Below, in pieces: positions 17,456 to 25,970 of a stretch of DNA of 64,000 nucleotides (positions are counted from its first letter, which is position 1; every line of letters starts with the position of its first letter). The DNA lies in assembly GCF_024614185.1 (NCBI RefSeq), contig NZ_JAHTLF010000018.1, forward strand, positions 345,821 to 409,820. The letters are read 5' to 3'. A model generated the notes under the pieces. The model had not been told where the DNA came from, searched no databases, and saw only the letters and a program-made list of their open reading frames with translations. Position numbers and translations under genes: made by a program. The stretch is from Nocardioides carbamazepini. Its GTDB lineage: Bacteria; Actinomycetota; Actinomycetes; Propionibacteriales; Nocardioidaceae.

Positions 17456-18625
17456 TCAGTCGCGCAGGATCGCCCGCGAGATGGCGAACTTGTGGACCTC
17501 GGTCGGGCCGTCGTACAGCCGGAAGGCACGCAGGTCGCGGAAGATCCCGGCGACCGGGGTCTCGTCGCTGATGCCCATGCCGCCCAGGATCTGGACACAG
17601 CGGTCGGCCAGCTTGTAGAGCTCCTCCGACACCATGGTCTTGACCATCGAGCTCTCGTGCCGGCCCTGGTGGCCCTGGTCGAGGGTCCAGCAGGCCCACC
17701 AGATCGCCAAGCGGCACTGCTGGAGCGCGATCTCGTTGTCGGCGAGCATGAACCCGACGCCCTGGTGCTGCCCGATCGGCTTGCCGAAGGCCGTGCGACG
17801 TTTGGCGTGGTCGACCGCGATGGAGTGCGCGCGCTCGGCGGCGCCCAACCAGCGCATGCAGTGGGTCAGCCGTGCCGGGGCCAGTCGGAGCTGGGCGTAG
17901 CGCAGCGCCTGGCCGACCTCGCCGAGCACCGCGGATGCCGGAAGGCGCAGGTCGTCGAACCGGACGACGCCGTGGCCGCCGACGTAGTTGCGGTCAATCG
18001 TGTCCATGGTCCGCTCGATCACGATCCCCGGGGTGTCGCCGTCGCACAGGAACAGCGTCGGTCCGTGCTCGGAGCTGCCGGGCTCGACCCGGGCCATGAT
18101 GATCCAGACCCGTCCCCCGTCGGCACCGGTGATCAGCCACTTCCGGCCGTTGATGACGAACTCGGCGCCGTCGCGGACGGCGGTGGTGGTGAGCTGGCTC
18201 GGGTCGGCGCCGGCGCCGTCGGGCTCGGTCATGGCGAACACCGAGCGCTGGTGCCCCTCGATCACCGGGCGCAGGAAGGTCTCGGCCTGCTCGGGGCTGC
18301 ACACCTTCCCGAGCAGGAACATGTTGCCCTCGTCGGGCGCGGCGCAGTTCAGCGCCACCGGTCCGATCGTCGACCAGCCGGCCGCCTCGAAGAGCACGGC
18401 CTGTTCGACGTGGCTGGGCGCCGTGCCGCCGTACTCGGCCGGCGCCTGGAAGGTCAGCAGTCCCGCCGCGCGGGCCAGCTCCACGAGCTCCTGGCGCAGC
18501 TCGTCGGAGGGTCCGTGGGCCGTGATCCGCGGGTCGGTCTCGTAAGGGACGACCTGCTCCGCCACGAACCGGCGGATCCGGTCGCGCCGCTCGGCGAGCT
18601 CGGCGGGGATCTCGAAGTCGATCAT
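17456..18625 (-). CDS. acyl-CoA dehydrogenase, ACAD10/11-type
   Basis: A 389-residue FAD-dependent acyl-CoA dehydrogenase. Visible motifs are FAMTEPDGAGADPSQL (flavin side), KRRTAFGKPIGQHQGV and the C-terminal RLYDGPTEVHK. The base position holds Asp372 (YDGP) where medium-chain enzymes have Glu (YEGT); Asp with DGP is the pattern of ACAD10/11 proteins. In those, an APH-like kinase domain is fused N-terminally; here the adjacent gene, 32 bp upstream, encodes exactly such a protein. I infer that the pair handles a 4-hydroxyacyl-CoA by phosphorylation and elimination/oxidation. Confidence 0.85.
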   Translation of the reverse strand: MIDFEIPAELAERRDRIRRFVAEQVVPYETDPRITAHGPSDELRQELVELARAAGLLTFQAPAEYGGTAPSHVEQAVLFEAAGWSTIGPVALNCAAPDEGNMFLLGKVCSPEQAETFLRPVIEGHQRSVFAMTEPDGAGADPSQLTTTAVRDGAEFVINGRKWLITGADGGRVWIIMARVEPGSSEHGPTLFLCDGDTPGIVIERTMDTIDRNYVGGHGVVRFDDLRLPASAVLGEVGQALRYAQLRLAPARLTHCMRWLGAAERAHSIAVDHAKRRTAFGKPIGQHQGVGFMLADNEIALQQCRLAIWWACWTLDQGHQGRHESSMVKTMVSEELYKLADRCVQILGGMGISDETPVAGIFRDLRAFRLYDGPTEVHKFAISRAILRD

Positions 18626-18657
18626 GGTGCTCCATTCATCGGGTCTGGTCAGGGGGC

Positions 18658-19707
18658 TCAGGGGTCGATCAGGCTCTGGGCGTGCTCGAAGAGCCGCCCG
18701 GTCCAGGCGTGCAGGCGCGCGCCGGTCTCGTAGGGGGCTCGGCCGGCCAGCGCACGCACCCAGGTGCCCTCGAGGAGGATGCCGAGCTTGAAGCAGGCGA
18801 GGACGACGTACCAGTCGAGCTCCTCCAGTGAGCGGTCGCTGCGCCGCGCGTAGCGCTCGACCAGCTGGTCACCGCTCGGGAGGCCCCCGGCCGCGAAGAG
18901 CAGCCCGCCGAACTCCGGCACGTCCGACAGCTGGCGGGTCGCCAGCACCCAGCCCAGGTCGAGCAGCGGGTCGCCGATCGTGCACATCTCCCAGTCGACG
19001 ATGGCCGCGACCTCCGGCGCGGTCCGGGAGAACATGACGTTGGACAGGTGGTAGTCACCGTGCAGGATGCCCGGGCGCCACTGTCGCGGACGGTGCCGCT
19101 CCAGCCAGCGGGCCACGTCCTCCACCGGCCCGAACGCGGGCCCGGGGTACTCAGCGACCTCGTCGTACGTCGCCAGCTCGGCCAGCCAGCGACCGACCTG
19201 TCGCTCCAGGAAGCCGTCGGGCCGGCCGAAGTCGCCCAGGCCGACCGCCTGGTGGTCGACGCCGCCGAGCAGGGCGAGCGCGTCGACGAACCCGTAGGCC
19301 ATCTGCTTCCGCACTGCCGGATCGGTGCGGTGCGGCTCGGGCAGCTCGACGGCCACGTTGAAGCCGTCGACCGGCTCCATCAGGTAGAAGACGGCGCCGC
19401 CGAGCACGGACTCGTCGGAGCAGGCGGCGATGAGCCGGGCATGCGGCACGGTCGTCCTGCCGAGCGCCTCCAGCAGGCGGAACTCCCTGCGGATCACGTC
19501 GTTGCTGCGCGGTCGCAGGTGCTCGGGTCCGCGGCGGAGCACGTAGTCGCGGCCGTCGCGCCGGAAGCGGACCATCACGTTCTGGGTGCCGCCCCGCAGC
19601 CGGGTCGCGTCCTGGAGCGGACCGGCCCCCAGGCCCAGTCCGCTCATCCAGTCCGCCACACGGTCGAGCCCGGTCATTGGCGAGTTCGCCAACTCGTTCG
19701 GCGTCAT
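18658..19707 (-). CDS. APH-family phosphotransferase (acyl-CoA kinase candidate)
   Basis: A 349-residue protein-kinase-like phosphotransferase of the APH family. The catalytic loop HGDYHLSNVMF and metal-binding IVDWEMCTIGDPLLDLGW are intact, and RGGTQNVMVRF forms the N-lobe nucleotide region. The ATG at 19707 overlaps the hydrolase stop by 4 bp; the GTG six bases further upstream touches its ribosome site. The next gene is an ACAD10/11-type dehydrogenase. In the bacterial levulinate pathway LvaA, also of this family, phosphorylates 4-hydroxyvaleryl-CoA; that role is more likely here than antibiotic resistance. Confidence 0.82.
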   Translation of the reverse strand: MTPNELANSPMTGLDRVADWMSGLGLGAGPLQDATRLRGGTQNVMVRFRRDGRDYVLRRGPEHLRPRSNDVIRREFRLLEALGRTTVPHARLIAACSDESVLGGAVFYLMEPVDGFNVAVELPEPHRTDPAVRKQMAYGFVDALALLGGVDHQAVGLGDFGRPDGFLERQVGRWLAELATYDEVAEYPGPAFGPVEDVARWLERHRPRQWRPGILHGDYHLSNVMFSRTAPEVAAIVDWEMCTIGDPLLDLGWVLATRQLSDVPEFGGLLFAAGGLPSGDQLVERYARRSDRSLEELDWYVVLACFKLGILLEGTWVRALAGRAPYETGARLHAWTGRLFEHAQSLIDP

Positions 19708-20588
19708 CCACACTCCCTGACGACGTCACGCAGGATCGCGGTGAGCTCGACGGGCGCGTCCAGCATGGGGTTGTGTCCGACGCCTTCCATCTCGATCACC
19801 GCGAGCGCGTCCGGGCCGAGCCGGTCGTGAGCCTGCGTGAACATCTCGTCGGTGGCCAGGCCCTCGGTCGGCCGGACGTAGTGCACCGGGCAGGCCGGAC
19901 GCACGTCCAGCACGTCGCGGATCCGGCCGGCGTGGTGGAAGGCAGGGTCGAACTTCCAGCCATAGCCCCCGTCGTAGCGCCGGACCGAGTGTCGAGCGAC
20001 ATGGGCGCGGACCTCGGACGCCATCCGCCCCGAGTCGAGGATCGGACGGAATCGCTGCTCCACCTCCGCGGCGGTCGCCGCGTACCGGCGTGGCCGTCCG
20101 AGCGCCGGGGCGACGTCCGGCACCGGCGCGGCGTCGTTGATCGGCGAGTCGATCATCACCACTCCGGCCAGCTCGACGTCACCCGCGCGCGCCAGGAGTG
20201 CCGCGACCAGGCCGCCCATGCTGTGCCCGACCAGGAGCGGCACGCCCTGCACCTGCCGTACGACGGCGCGCACCTCCCCGACCCACAGTTGCTGCGTGTA
20301 GGCAGGCCGGTGGTCGCTGTCGCCGTGACCGCTGAGGTCGAGGGCGAGAACCGGTCCGGAGGTCAGGTGAGGGGCGACGGCATCCCACCAGCGGGCGTGG
20401 GCACCACCCCCGTGGACCAAGACGACCGGGTGCAGCCCGGGGTTGTCCCAGCGGCGTACGGCAACGGCGGCACCGGCGACCTCGAGGGACGAGGTCGTGA
20501 CCGATCGGGCGAGCCCGAGGCGGAAGCGAGCCTCGTGCTGACGTGCATCGCATCCCGAACCTCCAGCCGCCGTCGCCGCGGTCGCCAT
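19704..20588 (-). CDS. alpha/beta-hydrolase
   Basis: A 294-residue alpha/beta-hydrolase-fold enzyme. The oxyanion region is HGGGAHARWWDAV, the nucleophile elbow GHSMGG (Ser near residue 131), and the catalytic His lies in EGVGHNPMLDAP near the C-terminus. It starts 11 bp after an acyl-CoA dehydrogenase stop and overlaps the kinase gene by 4 bp, so it belongs to the operon. It could be an esterase, a lactonase or a C-C bond hydrolase. A lactonase feeding a 4-hydroxy acid to the neighbouring kinase pair would make sense, but this is inference. Confidence 0.8.
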   Translation of the reverse strand: MATAATAAGGSGCDARQHEARFRLGLARSVTTSSLEVAGAAVAVRRWDNPGLHPVVLVHGGGAHARWWDAVAPHLTSGPVLALDLSGHGDSDHRPAYTQQLWVGEVRAVVRQVQGVPLLVGHSMGGLVAALLARAGDVELAGVVMIDSPINDAAPVPDVAPALGRPRRYAATAAEVEQRFRPILDSGRMASEVRAHVARHSVRRYDGGYGWKFDPAFHHAGRIRDVLDVRPACPVHYVRPTEGLATDEMFTQAHDRLGPDALAVIEMEGVGHNPMLDAPVELTAILRDVVRECG

Positions 20589-20599
20589 CGTGTCGAACC

Positions 20600-21766
20600 T
20601 CAGAGCACGCGGGCGACGAGGTCCTTCATGACCTCGTTCGCGCCGCCGTAGATCTTGGTGACCCGGGAGTCCTGGTAGAGGCGGGCGATGAGGTACTCGC
20701 GCATGTAGCCGTAGCCGCCGAAGAACTGCACGCAGCGATCCACGATCTTGACCTGCTGCTCGGTCATCCACCACTTGACCATCGCGGCCGTCGCCCCGTC
20801 CAGCTCCCCCCGCAGGTGTCGCTCGATGCAGGAGTCGATGAAGACGCGGGCAATGTGCACTTCGGTGGACACGTCGGCGAGCGTGAACTTGGTGTTCTGG
20901 AAGTCCCAGATCGTCTGCTCGAAGGCGCCACGCGACTTGACGTAGTCGACCGTGGTCTCGAGCGCGGCCTCCATGATCGCCGTGGCCACGATCCCGATGA
21001 TCAACCGCTCCTGCGCGAGCTGGGTCATCAGCTGACCGAAGCCCTGGCCCTCGACGCCGCCCAGCAGGTTGGCGACGGGCACCCGGGCGTCCTCGTAGCT
21101 CAGCTCGGAGGTGTCCGCCATCGGCTGGCCGACCTTGTCCAGCACCCGCCCCCGGTGGAAACCGGAGCACTGGTCGGCCTCGACGACGATGAGCGAGATC
21201 CCCTTCGCGCCGGCGGCGGGATCGGTCTTCGCGACGGTCACGATCAGGTCCGCGGTCTGACCGTTGGTGATGAAGGTCTTCGACCCGTTGACGACGTAGT
21301 CGTCGCCGTCGCGGACCGCACGGGTGCGGACGTTCTTCAGGTCGGAGCCCGCGCCGGGCTCGGTCATCGCGACGGCGGCGACCCACTCGCCGGAGGCGAG
21401 CCTGGGCAGCCAGCGGTGCTTCTGCTCGTCGGTGCCGTAGGCCAGGATGTAGTGCGCCACGATGCCGCTGTGGACGCCGTTGCCGAACGAGACGTCGCCC
21501 AGGCGGGCCTGGGCCTCGAGGACGGCGAGATCGTGGGCGAAGGTACCGCCCCCGCCGCCGTACTCCTCGGGGATCGAGCAGCAGAGCAGGCCGAGGTCGC
21601 CGGCCTTGCGCCAGACGTCCTTGTCGACGCGCTTGGCGGCCTCGAACTCCTCCCGGCGCGGGATCAGCTGGGTGGCGAAGAACTTCTCGGCGGTCTCGCT
21701 GATCGCGAGGACGTCGTCGTCCTTCCAGGCCGACCGGTAGGGGACGTTCGAGGGATAGCTGGTCAT
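20600..21766 (-). CDS. acyl-CoA dehydrogenase, long-chain/LCAD-like
   Basis: A 388-residue acyl-CoA dehydrogenase with AMTEPGAGSDLKNVRT and FFGGYGYMREY. The C-terminal position that is Glu in medium-chain enzymes is Gly (IYGGANE), while QERLIIG places Glu253 where long-chain dehydrogenase (LPQERL) has its catalytic base. This pattern is shared by LCAD and isovaleryl-CoA dehydrogenase, which both accept branched substrates. It lies 47 bp downstream of the enoyl-CoA hydratase gene. It probably introduces the first double bond during beta-oxidation of the island's substrate. Confidence 0.88.
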   Translation of the reverse strand: MTSYPSNVPYRSAWKDDDVLAISETAEKFFATQLIPRREEFEAAKRVDKDVWRKAGDLGLLCCSIPEEYGGGGGTFAHDLAVLEAQARLGDVSFGNGVHSGIVAHYILAYGTDEQKHRWLPRLASGEWVAAVAMTEPGAGSDLKNVRTRAVRDGDDYVVNGSKTFITNGQTADLIVTVAKTDPAAGAKGISLIVVEADQCSGFHRGRVLDKVGQPMADTSELSYEDARVPVANLLGGVEGQGFGQLMTQLAQERLIIGIVATAIMEAALETTVDYVKSRGAFEQTIWDFQNTKFTLADVSTEVHIARVFIDSCIERHLRGELDGATAAMVKWWMTEQQVKIVDRCVQFFGGYGYMREYLIARLYQDSRVTKIYGGANEVMKDLVARVL

Positions 21767-21813
21767 GGGTGCGATCTTTCGTCGTCAGGTGCGCCGGTGC
21801 ACGGCGCCAGGGA

Positions 21814-22647
21814 TCAGGAGGTACGCCGGCTCGCGGCGCGGATCGCGGCCGCGCCGTCCGTCGGCGCCAGCTCGCCGTGGCGAGCGAGGTTCGCCGCGTG
21901 CCCCAGGTTGTGCAGGGCCAGCGCGGAGTCGAGGGCGACGGACTGGCCCTGGGCGTCGAGGGACCGGTTGACGCTCTCCTTGGCCAGGCGCAGGCCGAAC
22001 GCCGGTCGCTGGGCGATCCGGACCGCCAGGTCCAGGGTCGCGGCCTCCAGGTCCGCGGCGGGCACGACCTGATTGACCATGCCGAGCCGCTGCGCGTCCG
22101 GCGCCGAGATGCTGTCCCCGGTGAACAGCATCTCCTTGGCCTTGCGGTGCCCCACCTCCCAGAGGTGGGTGAAGTACTCGACTCCGTTGACGCCGAACGC
22201 CGTCACCGGGTCGGCGAAGGTGGCGTCCTCGGCGGCCACCACGATGTCCATCGGCCACACGAGCATCAGGCCGCCCGCGATCGTCCGTCCCTGGACCTGC
22301 GCGATGGTGGGCTTGGGGAGGTCTCGCCACCGTCGCGAGAGGCCCAGGTAGGACTCGCACTCGAACGCGTAGTGGCCCTCCACGCCGCCGGCGTCGAGGT
22401 GACCACCCATGGTGGCCACCGGGTCGCACGGGACGTAGAAGCCTGCATGCAGGTCGTGTCCCGACGAGAAGTCCGGACCGTCCGCGGCCAGCACGATCAC
22501 CCGCACGGATGCGTCGTTGGTCGCCTCGAGCAGCCGGCCGTCGAGCTCGTAGAGCAGCTCGGGACTCTGGGCGTTCCTCTTCTCCGGCCGGGCCAGCACG
22601 AGACGGGCGACGCCGTCGGCCGGGCGTTCCACGCGTACGAGTGTCAT
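21814..22647 (-). CDS. enoyl-CoA hydratase/isomerase family protein
   Basis: A 277-residue crotonase-fold protein. The oxyanion-hole segments are FSSGHDLHAG (about residues 60-69) and QGRTIAGGLMLVWPMDIVVA (about 117-136). The usual catalytic Glu pair of classical hydratases is not obvious: the second segment continues FADPVTAFGVNGVEY, so the reaction could be isomerisation, hydrolysis or retro-Claisen cleavage instead of hydration. It starts 1 bp after the SDR stop in the same leftward operon. Confidence 0.82.
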   Translation of the reverse strand: MTLVRVERPADGVARLVLARPEKRNAQSPELLYELDGRLLEATNDASVRVIVLAADGPDFSSGHDLHAGFYVPCDPVATMGGHLDAGGVEGHYAFECESYLGLSRRWRDLPKPTIAQVQGRTIAGGLMLVWPMDIVVAAEDATFADPVTAFGVNGVEYFTHLWEVGHRKAKEMLFTGDSISAPDAQRLGMVNQVVPAADLEAATLDLAVRIAQRPAFGLRLAKESVNRSLDAQGQSVALDSALALHNLGHAANLARHGELAPTDGAAAIRAASRRTS

Positions 22648-22648
22648 G

Positions 22649-23476
22649 TCAGCCTTCGAAGCCGCCGGCGGTCAGCAGAAGCTGTCCGCTGACGTAGTCG
22701 GCCTCGGGGTAGGTCAGCATGACGACCGAGCCGGCGGCCTCCTCCGGGGTGCCGGGCCGGCCGAGCGGGATCGCGTTGTTCATCATCTCGAGCAACTGCG
22801 GGTTCATCCCGACCCGGATCTTGCGACCCTCGATATCGATCGACGCATCGCCGTCGGCCGCCACCTCGGTGAGGCGGGTCTCGATGAGCCCGAAGGCCAC
22901 GCAGTTCACGTTGACCTTGTAGCGACCCCACTCCTTGGCCAGCGCCTTGGTCATGCCCACCACACCCAGCTTGGCCGAGGAGTAGTTGACCTGGCCGGCG
23001 TTGCCGAAGACGCCCGAGAGCGAGGAGATGTTGACGACCTTGCGGTTGACCGAGCGTCCCTCGGCCGCCTCGGCCTTCGCCGCCCTACTGATGACCGGCT
23101 GCGCCGCCCGGAGGATCCGGAAAGGCGCCTTCAGGTGGACGTCGAGGATCGCGTCCCACTGGTCGTCGCCCATCTTCTGGATGACCGAGTCCCAGGTGTA
23201 GCCGGCGTTGTTGATGACGATGTCCACGCCGCCGAAGGCGTCGACCGCAGCCGCCACGAACTGGTCGCCGAACTCGGTCTCGGTGACGCTGCCCGGGTGG
23301 GCAAGCGCCTCGCCGCCGGCGGCCTCGATCTCCTTGACGACCGCCTCAGCGGGCTCGTGGTCCAGGTCGTTGACGACGACCTTCGCGCCCTCGCCGGCAA
23401 GCTTCAGCGCGATCGACCGGCCGATGCCTCGACCGCCGCCGGTGACCAGCGCGGTCCTTCCGTCAAGCTTTCCCAT
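22649..23476 (-). CDS. SDR-family oxidoreductase, 3-hydroxyacyl-CoA dehydrogenase-like
   Basis: A 275-residue SDR. TGGGRGIGRS binds the cofactor, INNAGYTWDS follows near residue 90, and the active site is SSLSGVFGNAGQVNYSSAKLG (Ser, Tyr, Lys). The insert RAAKAEAAEGRSVNRK and overall pattern resemble the dehydrogenase domain of multifunctional beta-oxidation proteins and steroid-cluster SDRs. It lies between the MaoC and crotonase genes, so oxidation of a 3-hydroxyacyl-CoA is the likely step. Confidence 0.85.
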   Translation of the reverse strand: MGKLDGRTALVTGGGRGIGRSIALKLAGEGAKVVVNDLDHEPAEAVVKEIEAAGGEALAHPGSVTETEFGDQFVAAAVDAFGGVDIVINNAGYTWDSVIQKMGDDQWDAILDVHLKAPFRILRAAQPVISRAAKAEAAEGRSVNRKVVNISSLSGVFGNAGQVNYSSAKLGVVGMTKALAKEWGRYKVNVNCVAFGLIETRLTEVAADGDASIDIEGRKIRVGMNPQLLEMMNNAIPLGRPGTPEEAAGSVVMLTYPEADYVSGQLLLTAGGFEG

Positions 23477-23511
23477 GGTTGCTCTTCCTTTCGAGATCTG
23501 TTCGGGGCGGG

Positions 23512-23922
23512 TCAGTCGACCCGGACGAGGGCCGTGCCCGCGAGAGTGGTGGTGCCGTCGGCCAGCCGTACGTCGAGGGCCAGGGTCGCCAGCCGCTCGC
23601 CGTCGACGGTCTCGACGGACTCCACCGTCGCCCTGCAGGTCGGTTGACCGTGGACGGGGGTGATCGCGGTGAACCGGACGCCGAGCCGTCGTACCCGCTC
23701 CTGGGGCACGACGTCGGTGACGGCACGCGCGAGATAGGCCATCGACAGCATGCCCTGGGCGAAGACGTCATCGAGCCCGGCCGAGGCCGCGACGTCGGTG
23801 TCGAGGTGGATGGGGTTGTGGTCGCCGGATGCTCCGGAGAAGTAGGACAGGGTGGTCCGGCTGATCGGCTCGAGCGCGAGCGAGCTCACGACATCGCCCG
23901 GCTGCCACGAGGCGGTTGTCAT
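23512..23922 (-). CDS. MaoC-like hydratase, catalytic (HadB-like) subunit
   Basis: A 136-residue single hot-dog protein. It carries the hydratase-2 motif SGASGDHNPIHLDTDVA with the catalytic Asp/His around residues 33-38, followed by FAQGMLSMAYLARA. The ATG at 23922 has GAGGAG nine bases upstream; an in-frame ATG at 23931 touches that site. The gene directly before it encodes the N-terminal-type MaoC partner, as in HadA/HadB or ChsH-like heterodimers. The pair should hydrate a trans-2-enoyl-CoA. Confidence 0.85.
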   Translation of the reverse strand: MTTASWQPGDVVSSLALEPISRTTLSYFSGASGDHNPIHLDTDVAASAGLDDVFAQGMLSMAYLARAVTDVVPQERVRRLGVRFTAITPVHGQPTCRATVESVETVDGERLATLALDVRLADGTTTLAGTALVRVD

Positions 23923-23935
23923 CTCGGTCATCTCC

Positions 23936-24391
23936 TCACGTAAGGCTGAGCTGGCGCACGACAGTGACGCTGACGGCGTCGGCGACCGGTTCGGCGGCCT
24001 GGTTGGTGATCTCGGTGCGGCGCACGATGAACTGGAGCGCGCCGCCCTTCTTGTCGTACAGGTCGGTGATCTTCGAACGCGTGCGGAGCTCGTCGCCGGC
24101 ATATGCCATCCGGTGGTAGGTGAACTCCTGCTCCCCGTGCAGGATCGAGCGCAGGTCGACGCCCAGCTCGTCGAGCCAGGCGAACGGATCGGGACTCTCC
24201 AGCTCGATGGCGGTGAAGAAGCTCGGCGGCACCGGCAGATCCCGGTGTCCGGCCGCGCGGGCAGCGTCGAGATCGGTGTAGACAGGGTCCTTCTGACCGG
24301 TCGCCTTCGCAAAGAACCGCAACCGGCTGCGCGAGATCAACAGGGACTCGCCCCGGGTGGCCCGGCCGATCACGGAGCGGTCGAGTGGCAT
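23936..24391 (-). CDS. MaoC N-terminal-type (HadA/HadC-like) hydratase subunit
   Basis: A 151-residue FAS1-type dehydratase-fold protein. The pattern FFAKATGQKDPVYTDLDAARAAGH, then LPVPPSFFTAIE, is that of HadA/HadC and MaoC N-terminal domains, which shape the substrate tunnel but lack the usual Asp/His pair. Its ATG overlaps the thiolase stop by one base (TGATG), and the catalytic partner follows 13 bp downstream. The two likely assemble as a heterodimer. Confidence 0.84.
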   Translation of the reverse strand: MPLDRSVIGRATRGESLLISRSRLRFFAKATGQKDPVYTDLDAARAAGHRDLPVPPSFFTAIELESPDPFAWLDELGVDLRSILHGEQEFTYHRMAYAGDELRTRSKITDLYDKKGGALQFIVRRTEITNQAAEPVADAVSVTVVRQLSLT

Positions 24392-25578
24392 CAGCCGTCC
24401 ACCTTCTCGTAGAGCGTGACGACACAAGCACCGCCGAGGCCGAGGTTGTGCTGCAGCGCGACCTTGGCACCCTCGACCTGACGGGCCTCGGCCTGGCCGC
24501 GCAGCTGCCAGACCAGCTCGGTGCACTGGGCCAGGCCCGTGGCGCCGAGCGGGTGTCCCTTCGAGAGCAGGCCACCCGAGGGGTTGGTGACGATCGTGCC
24601 GCCGTAGGTGTTCTGCCCGTCGAGGACGAACTTCTCGGCCGTGCCCTCGGGAGTGAGACCGAGCGCCTCGTAGGTGAGGAACTCGTTCGTGCTGAAGCAG
24701 TCGTGGAGCTCGACGACCGGGATGTCCTCGGGCCCGATGCCGGCCTGCTCGTAGACCTGCTGCGCCGCGGCCACGGCCATGTCGTAGCCGATGACCTTGC
24801 GCATGTCCTTGTCGTCGAACGTCGACGGGAGGTCGGTAGCCATCGCCTGGGCCTTGATCACGACCGTACGGTCGAGGCCGTGCTTCGCCGCGAACTCGGG
24901 CGAGCAGACGACCGCGGCCGCGGCCCCACAGGTCGGGGGGCAGGCCTGGAGCCGGGTGAGCGGACCCCAGAGCCGGGGCGAGTTGAGAACCTCGTCGAGG
25001 GTGATCGGGTCGCGGAACACGGCGTAGGGGTTGTTCGCCGCATGCTTGCGCGCCTTGACCGAGATGTGCGCGAAGGTCGCCGGGTCGATGCCGTACTCGT
25101 CGACGTATGCCTGACCGCCACCGCCGAAGAGTTGCGCGGCGTTGGGCGCGACAGGATCGGCGCCCTGCAGGCTCTCCATGAGTTCCTGCTGGCGCTGCAT
25201 CGGGCTGGGCCGGTCGGGGTAGATGGTCGGAAGCGCACCCGGCATCATCTGCTCGAAGCCAACGGCGATCGCACAGTCGACCATGCCCGACTCGACGGCC
25301 TGGCGAGCAAGATAGAGGGCCGAGGAACCGGTCGAGCAGTTGTTGTTGACGTTGACGATCGGGATGCCGGTCATCCCCACGCCGTACATCGCTGCCTGGC
25401 CCGCGGTCGAGTCGCCGTAGACGTATCCGACATAGGCCTGCTGGACCAGGCTGTAGTCCAAGCCGGCGTCCTCCAGGGCACGCCGCGCGGCAGTCGCGCC
25501 CATGACCTCGTAGCTGTCGCTGCGCCCCGGCTTCGCGAACGGGATCATTCCGACTCCCGCCACCACTACTCGCGTCAT
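24391..25578 (-). CDS. thiolase-like lipid-transfer protein (SCP-x type)
   Basis: A 395-residue thiolase-superfamily protein of the SCP-x/lipid-transfer type used in beta-oxidation of branched and sterol side chains. Cys81 in VNNNCSTGSSAL is the nucleophile; ELHDCFSTNEF and SGGLLSKGHPLGATG hold the other active-site residues, and QHNLGLGGACVV is the C-terminal loop. The start is the ATG at 25578, with AAGGAG six bases upstream; an in-frame ATG at 25611 lacks one. It is first in the large leftward operon of the island. A conserved motif lies 38-58 bp upstream. Confidence 0.88.
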   Translation of the reverse strand: MTRVVVAGVGMIPFAKPGRSDSYEVMGATAARRALEDAGLDYSLVQQAYVGYVYGDSTAGQAAMYGVGMTGIPIVNVNNNCSTGSSALYLARQAVESGMVDCAIAVGFEQMMPGALPTIYPDRPSPMQRQQELMESLQGADPVAPNAAQLFGGGGQAYVDEYGIDPATFAHISVKARKHAANNPYAVFRDPITLDEVLNSPRLWGPLTRLQACPPTCGAAAAVVCSPEFAAKHGLDRTVVIKAQAMATDLPSTFDDKDMRKVIGYDMAVAAAQQVYEQAGIGPEDIPVVELHDCFSTNEFLTYEALGLTPEGTAEKFVLDGQNTYGGTIVTNPSGGLLSKGHPLGATGLAQCTELVWQLRGQAEARQVEGAKVALQHNLGLGGACVVTLYEKVDG

Positions 25579-25877
25579 GTCCTGCTCCTTCGACCGTGAT
25601 AGTTGACTCACTGCATCTTACTTATCATTTACTTTCAGTCAACACCCGAGCTCGAGAGCATCCGGGAAACGAGCGTTCGTCGTCCCATGTCCATGGCCGG
25701 CGCCCACGAGGTGGCGAATCCGCACCAGCGGCATTGACTTCGACTACTCTTACATTCGATTGACATCAAGGTTCGCGGCGACCCTCGGGAGAGGGAGTCC
25801 GGCGTGCTGGACACACGCAGGCGTGGTCCTCGGCTTCGACGGGAGCGCTGCGTCGGCGGGCGCTGGCTGGCGGTCGC
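25579..25877. other. gene-free promoter stretch
   Basis: AT-rich near 25600-25640 and 25730-25770, GC-rich elsewhere. It holds the promoter of the thiolase-led operon. I see no complete gene. Confidence 0.5.
25616..25636 (-). promoter_or_regulatory. candidate island operator before the thiolase
   Basis: A 21-bp motif reading TCTTAC, TTA, TCATT, T, ACTTTC on the plus strand. It matches 34685-34705 at 17 of 21 bases; both lie upstream of leftward island genes. Confidence 0.4.
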
Positions 25878-25970
25878 GCCGAGATCGGCCAGCAGCGACT
25901 GCGGGCTCCAGGCGACCAGGTCGGCCTGCTCCTCGTCGAGGGCCGGGCGCCGGACTCGGATGCGGCGTCG
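25878..25970 (-). pseudogene. TetR C-terminal remnant
   Basis: About 30 codons read RRPALDEEQADLVAW then SPQSLLADLGATAS on the minus strand, directly after and in frame with the ligase stop codon. They align with LRPDLDDGQLDLLAW then ALQSLLSGLASA in the first ligand domain of the two-domain TetR protein at 16228. No helix-turn-helix or start is left, so this is a gene fragment. Confidence 0.55.

Noticed and set aside
18658..19707. Antibiotic resistance phosphotransferase
   Set aside because: The APH fold is shared with many metabolic kinases, and the context (acyl-CoA dehydrogenases, hydrolase) points to CoA-ester metabolism.
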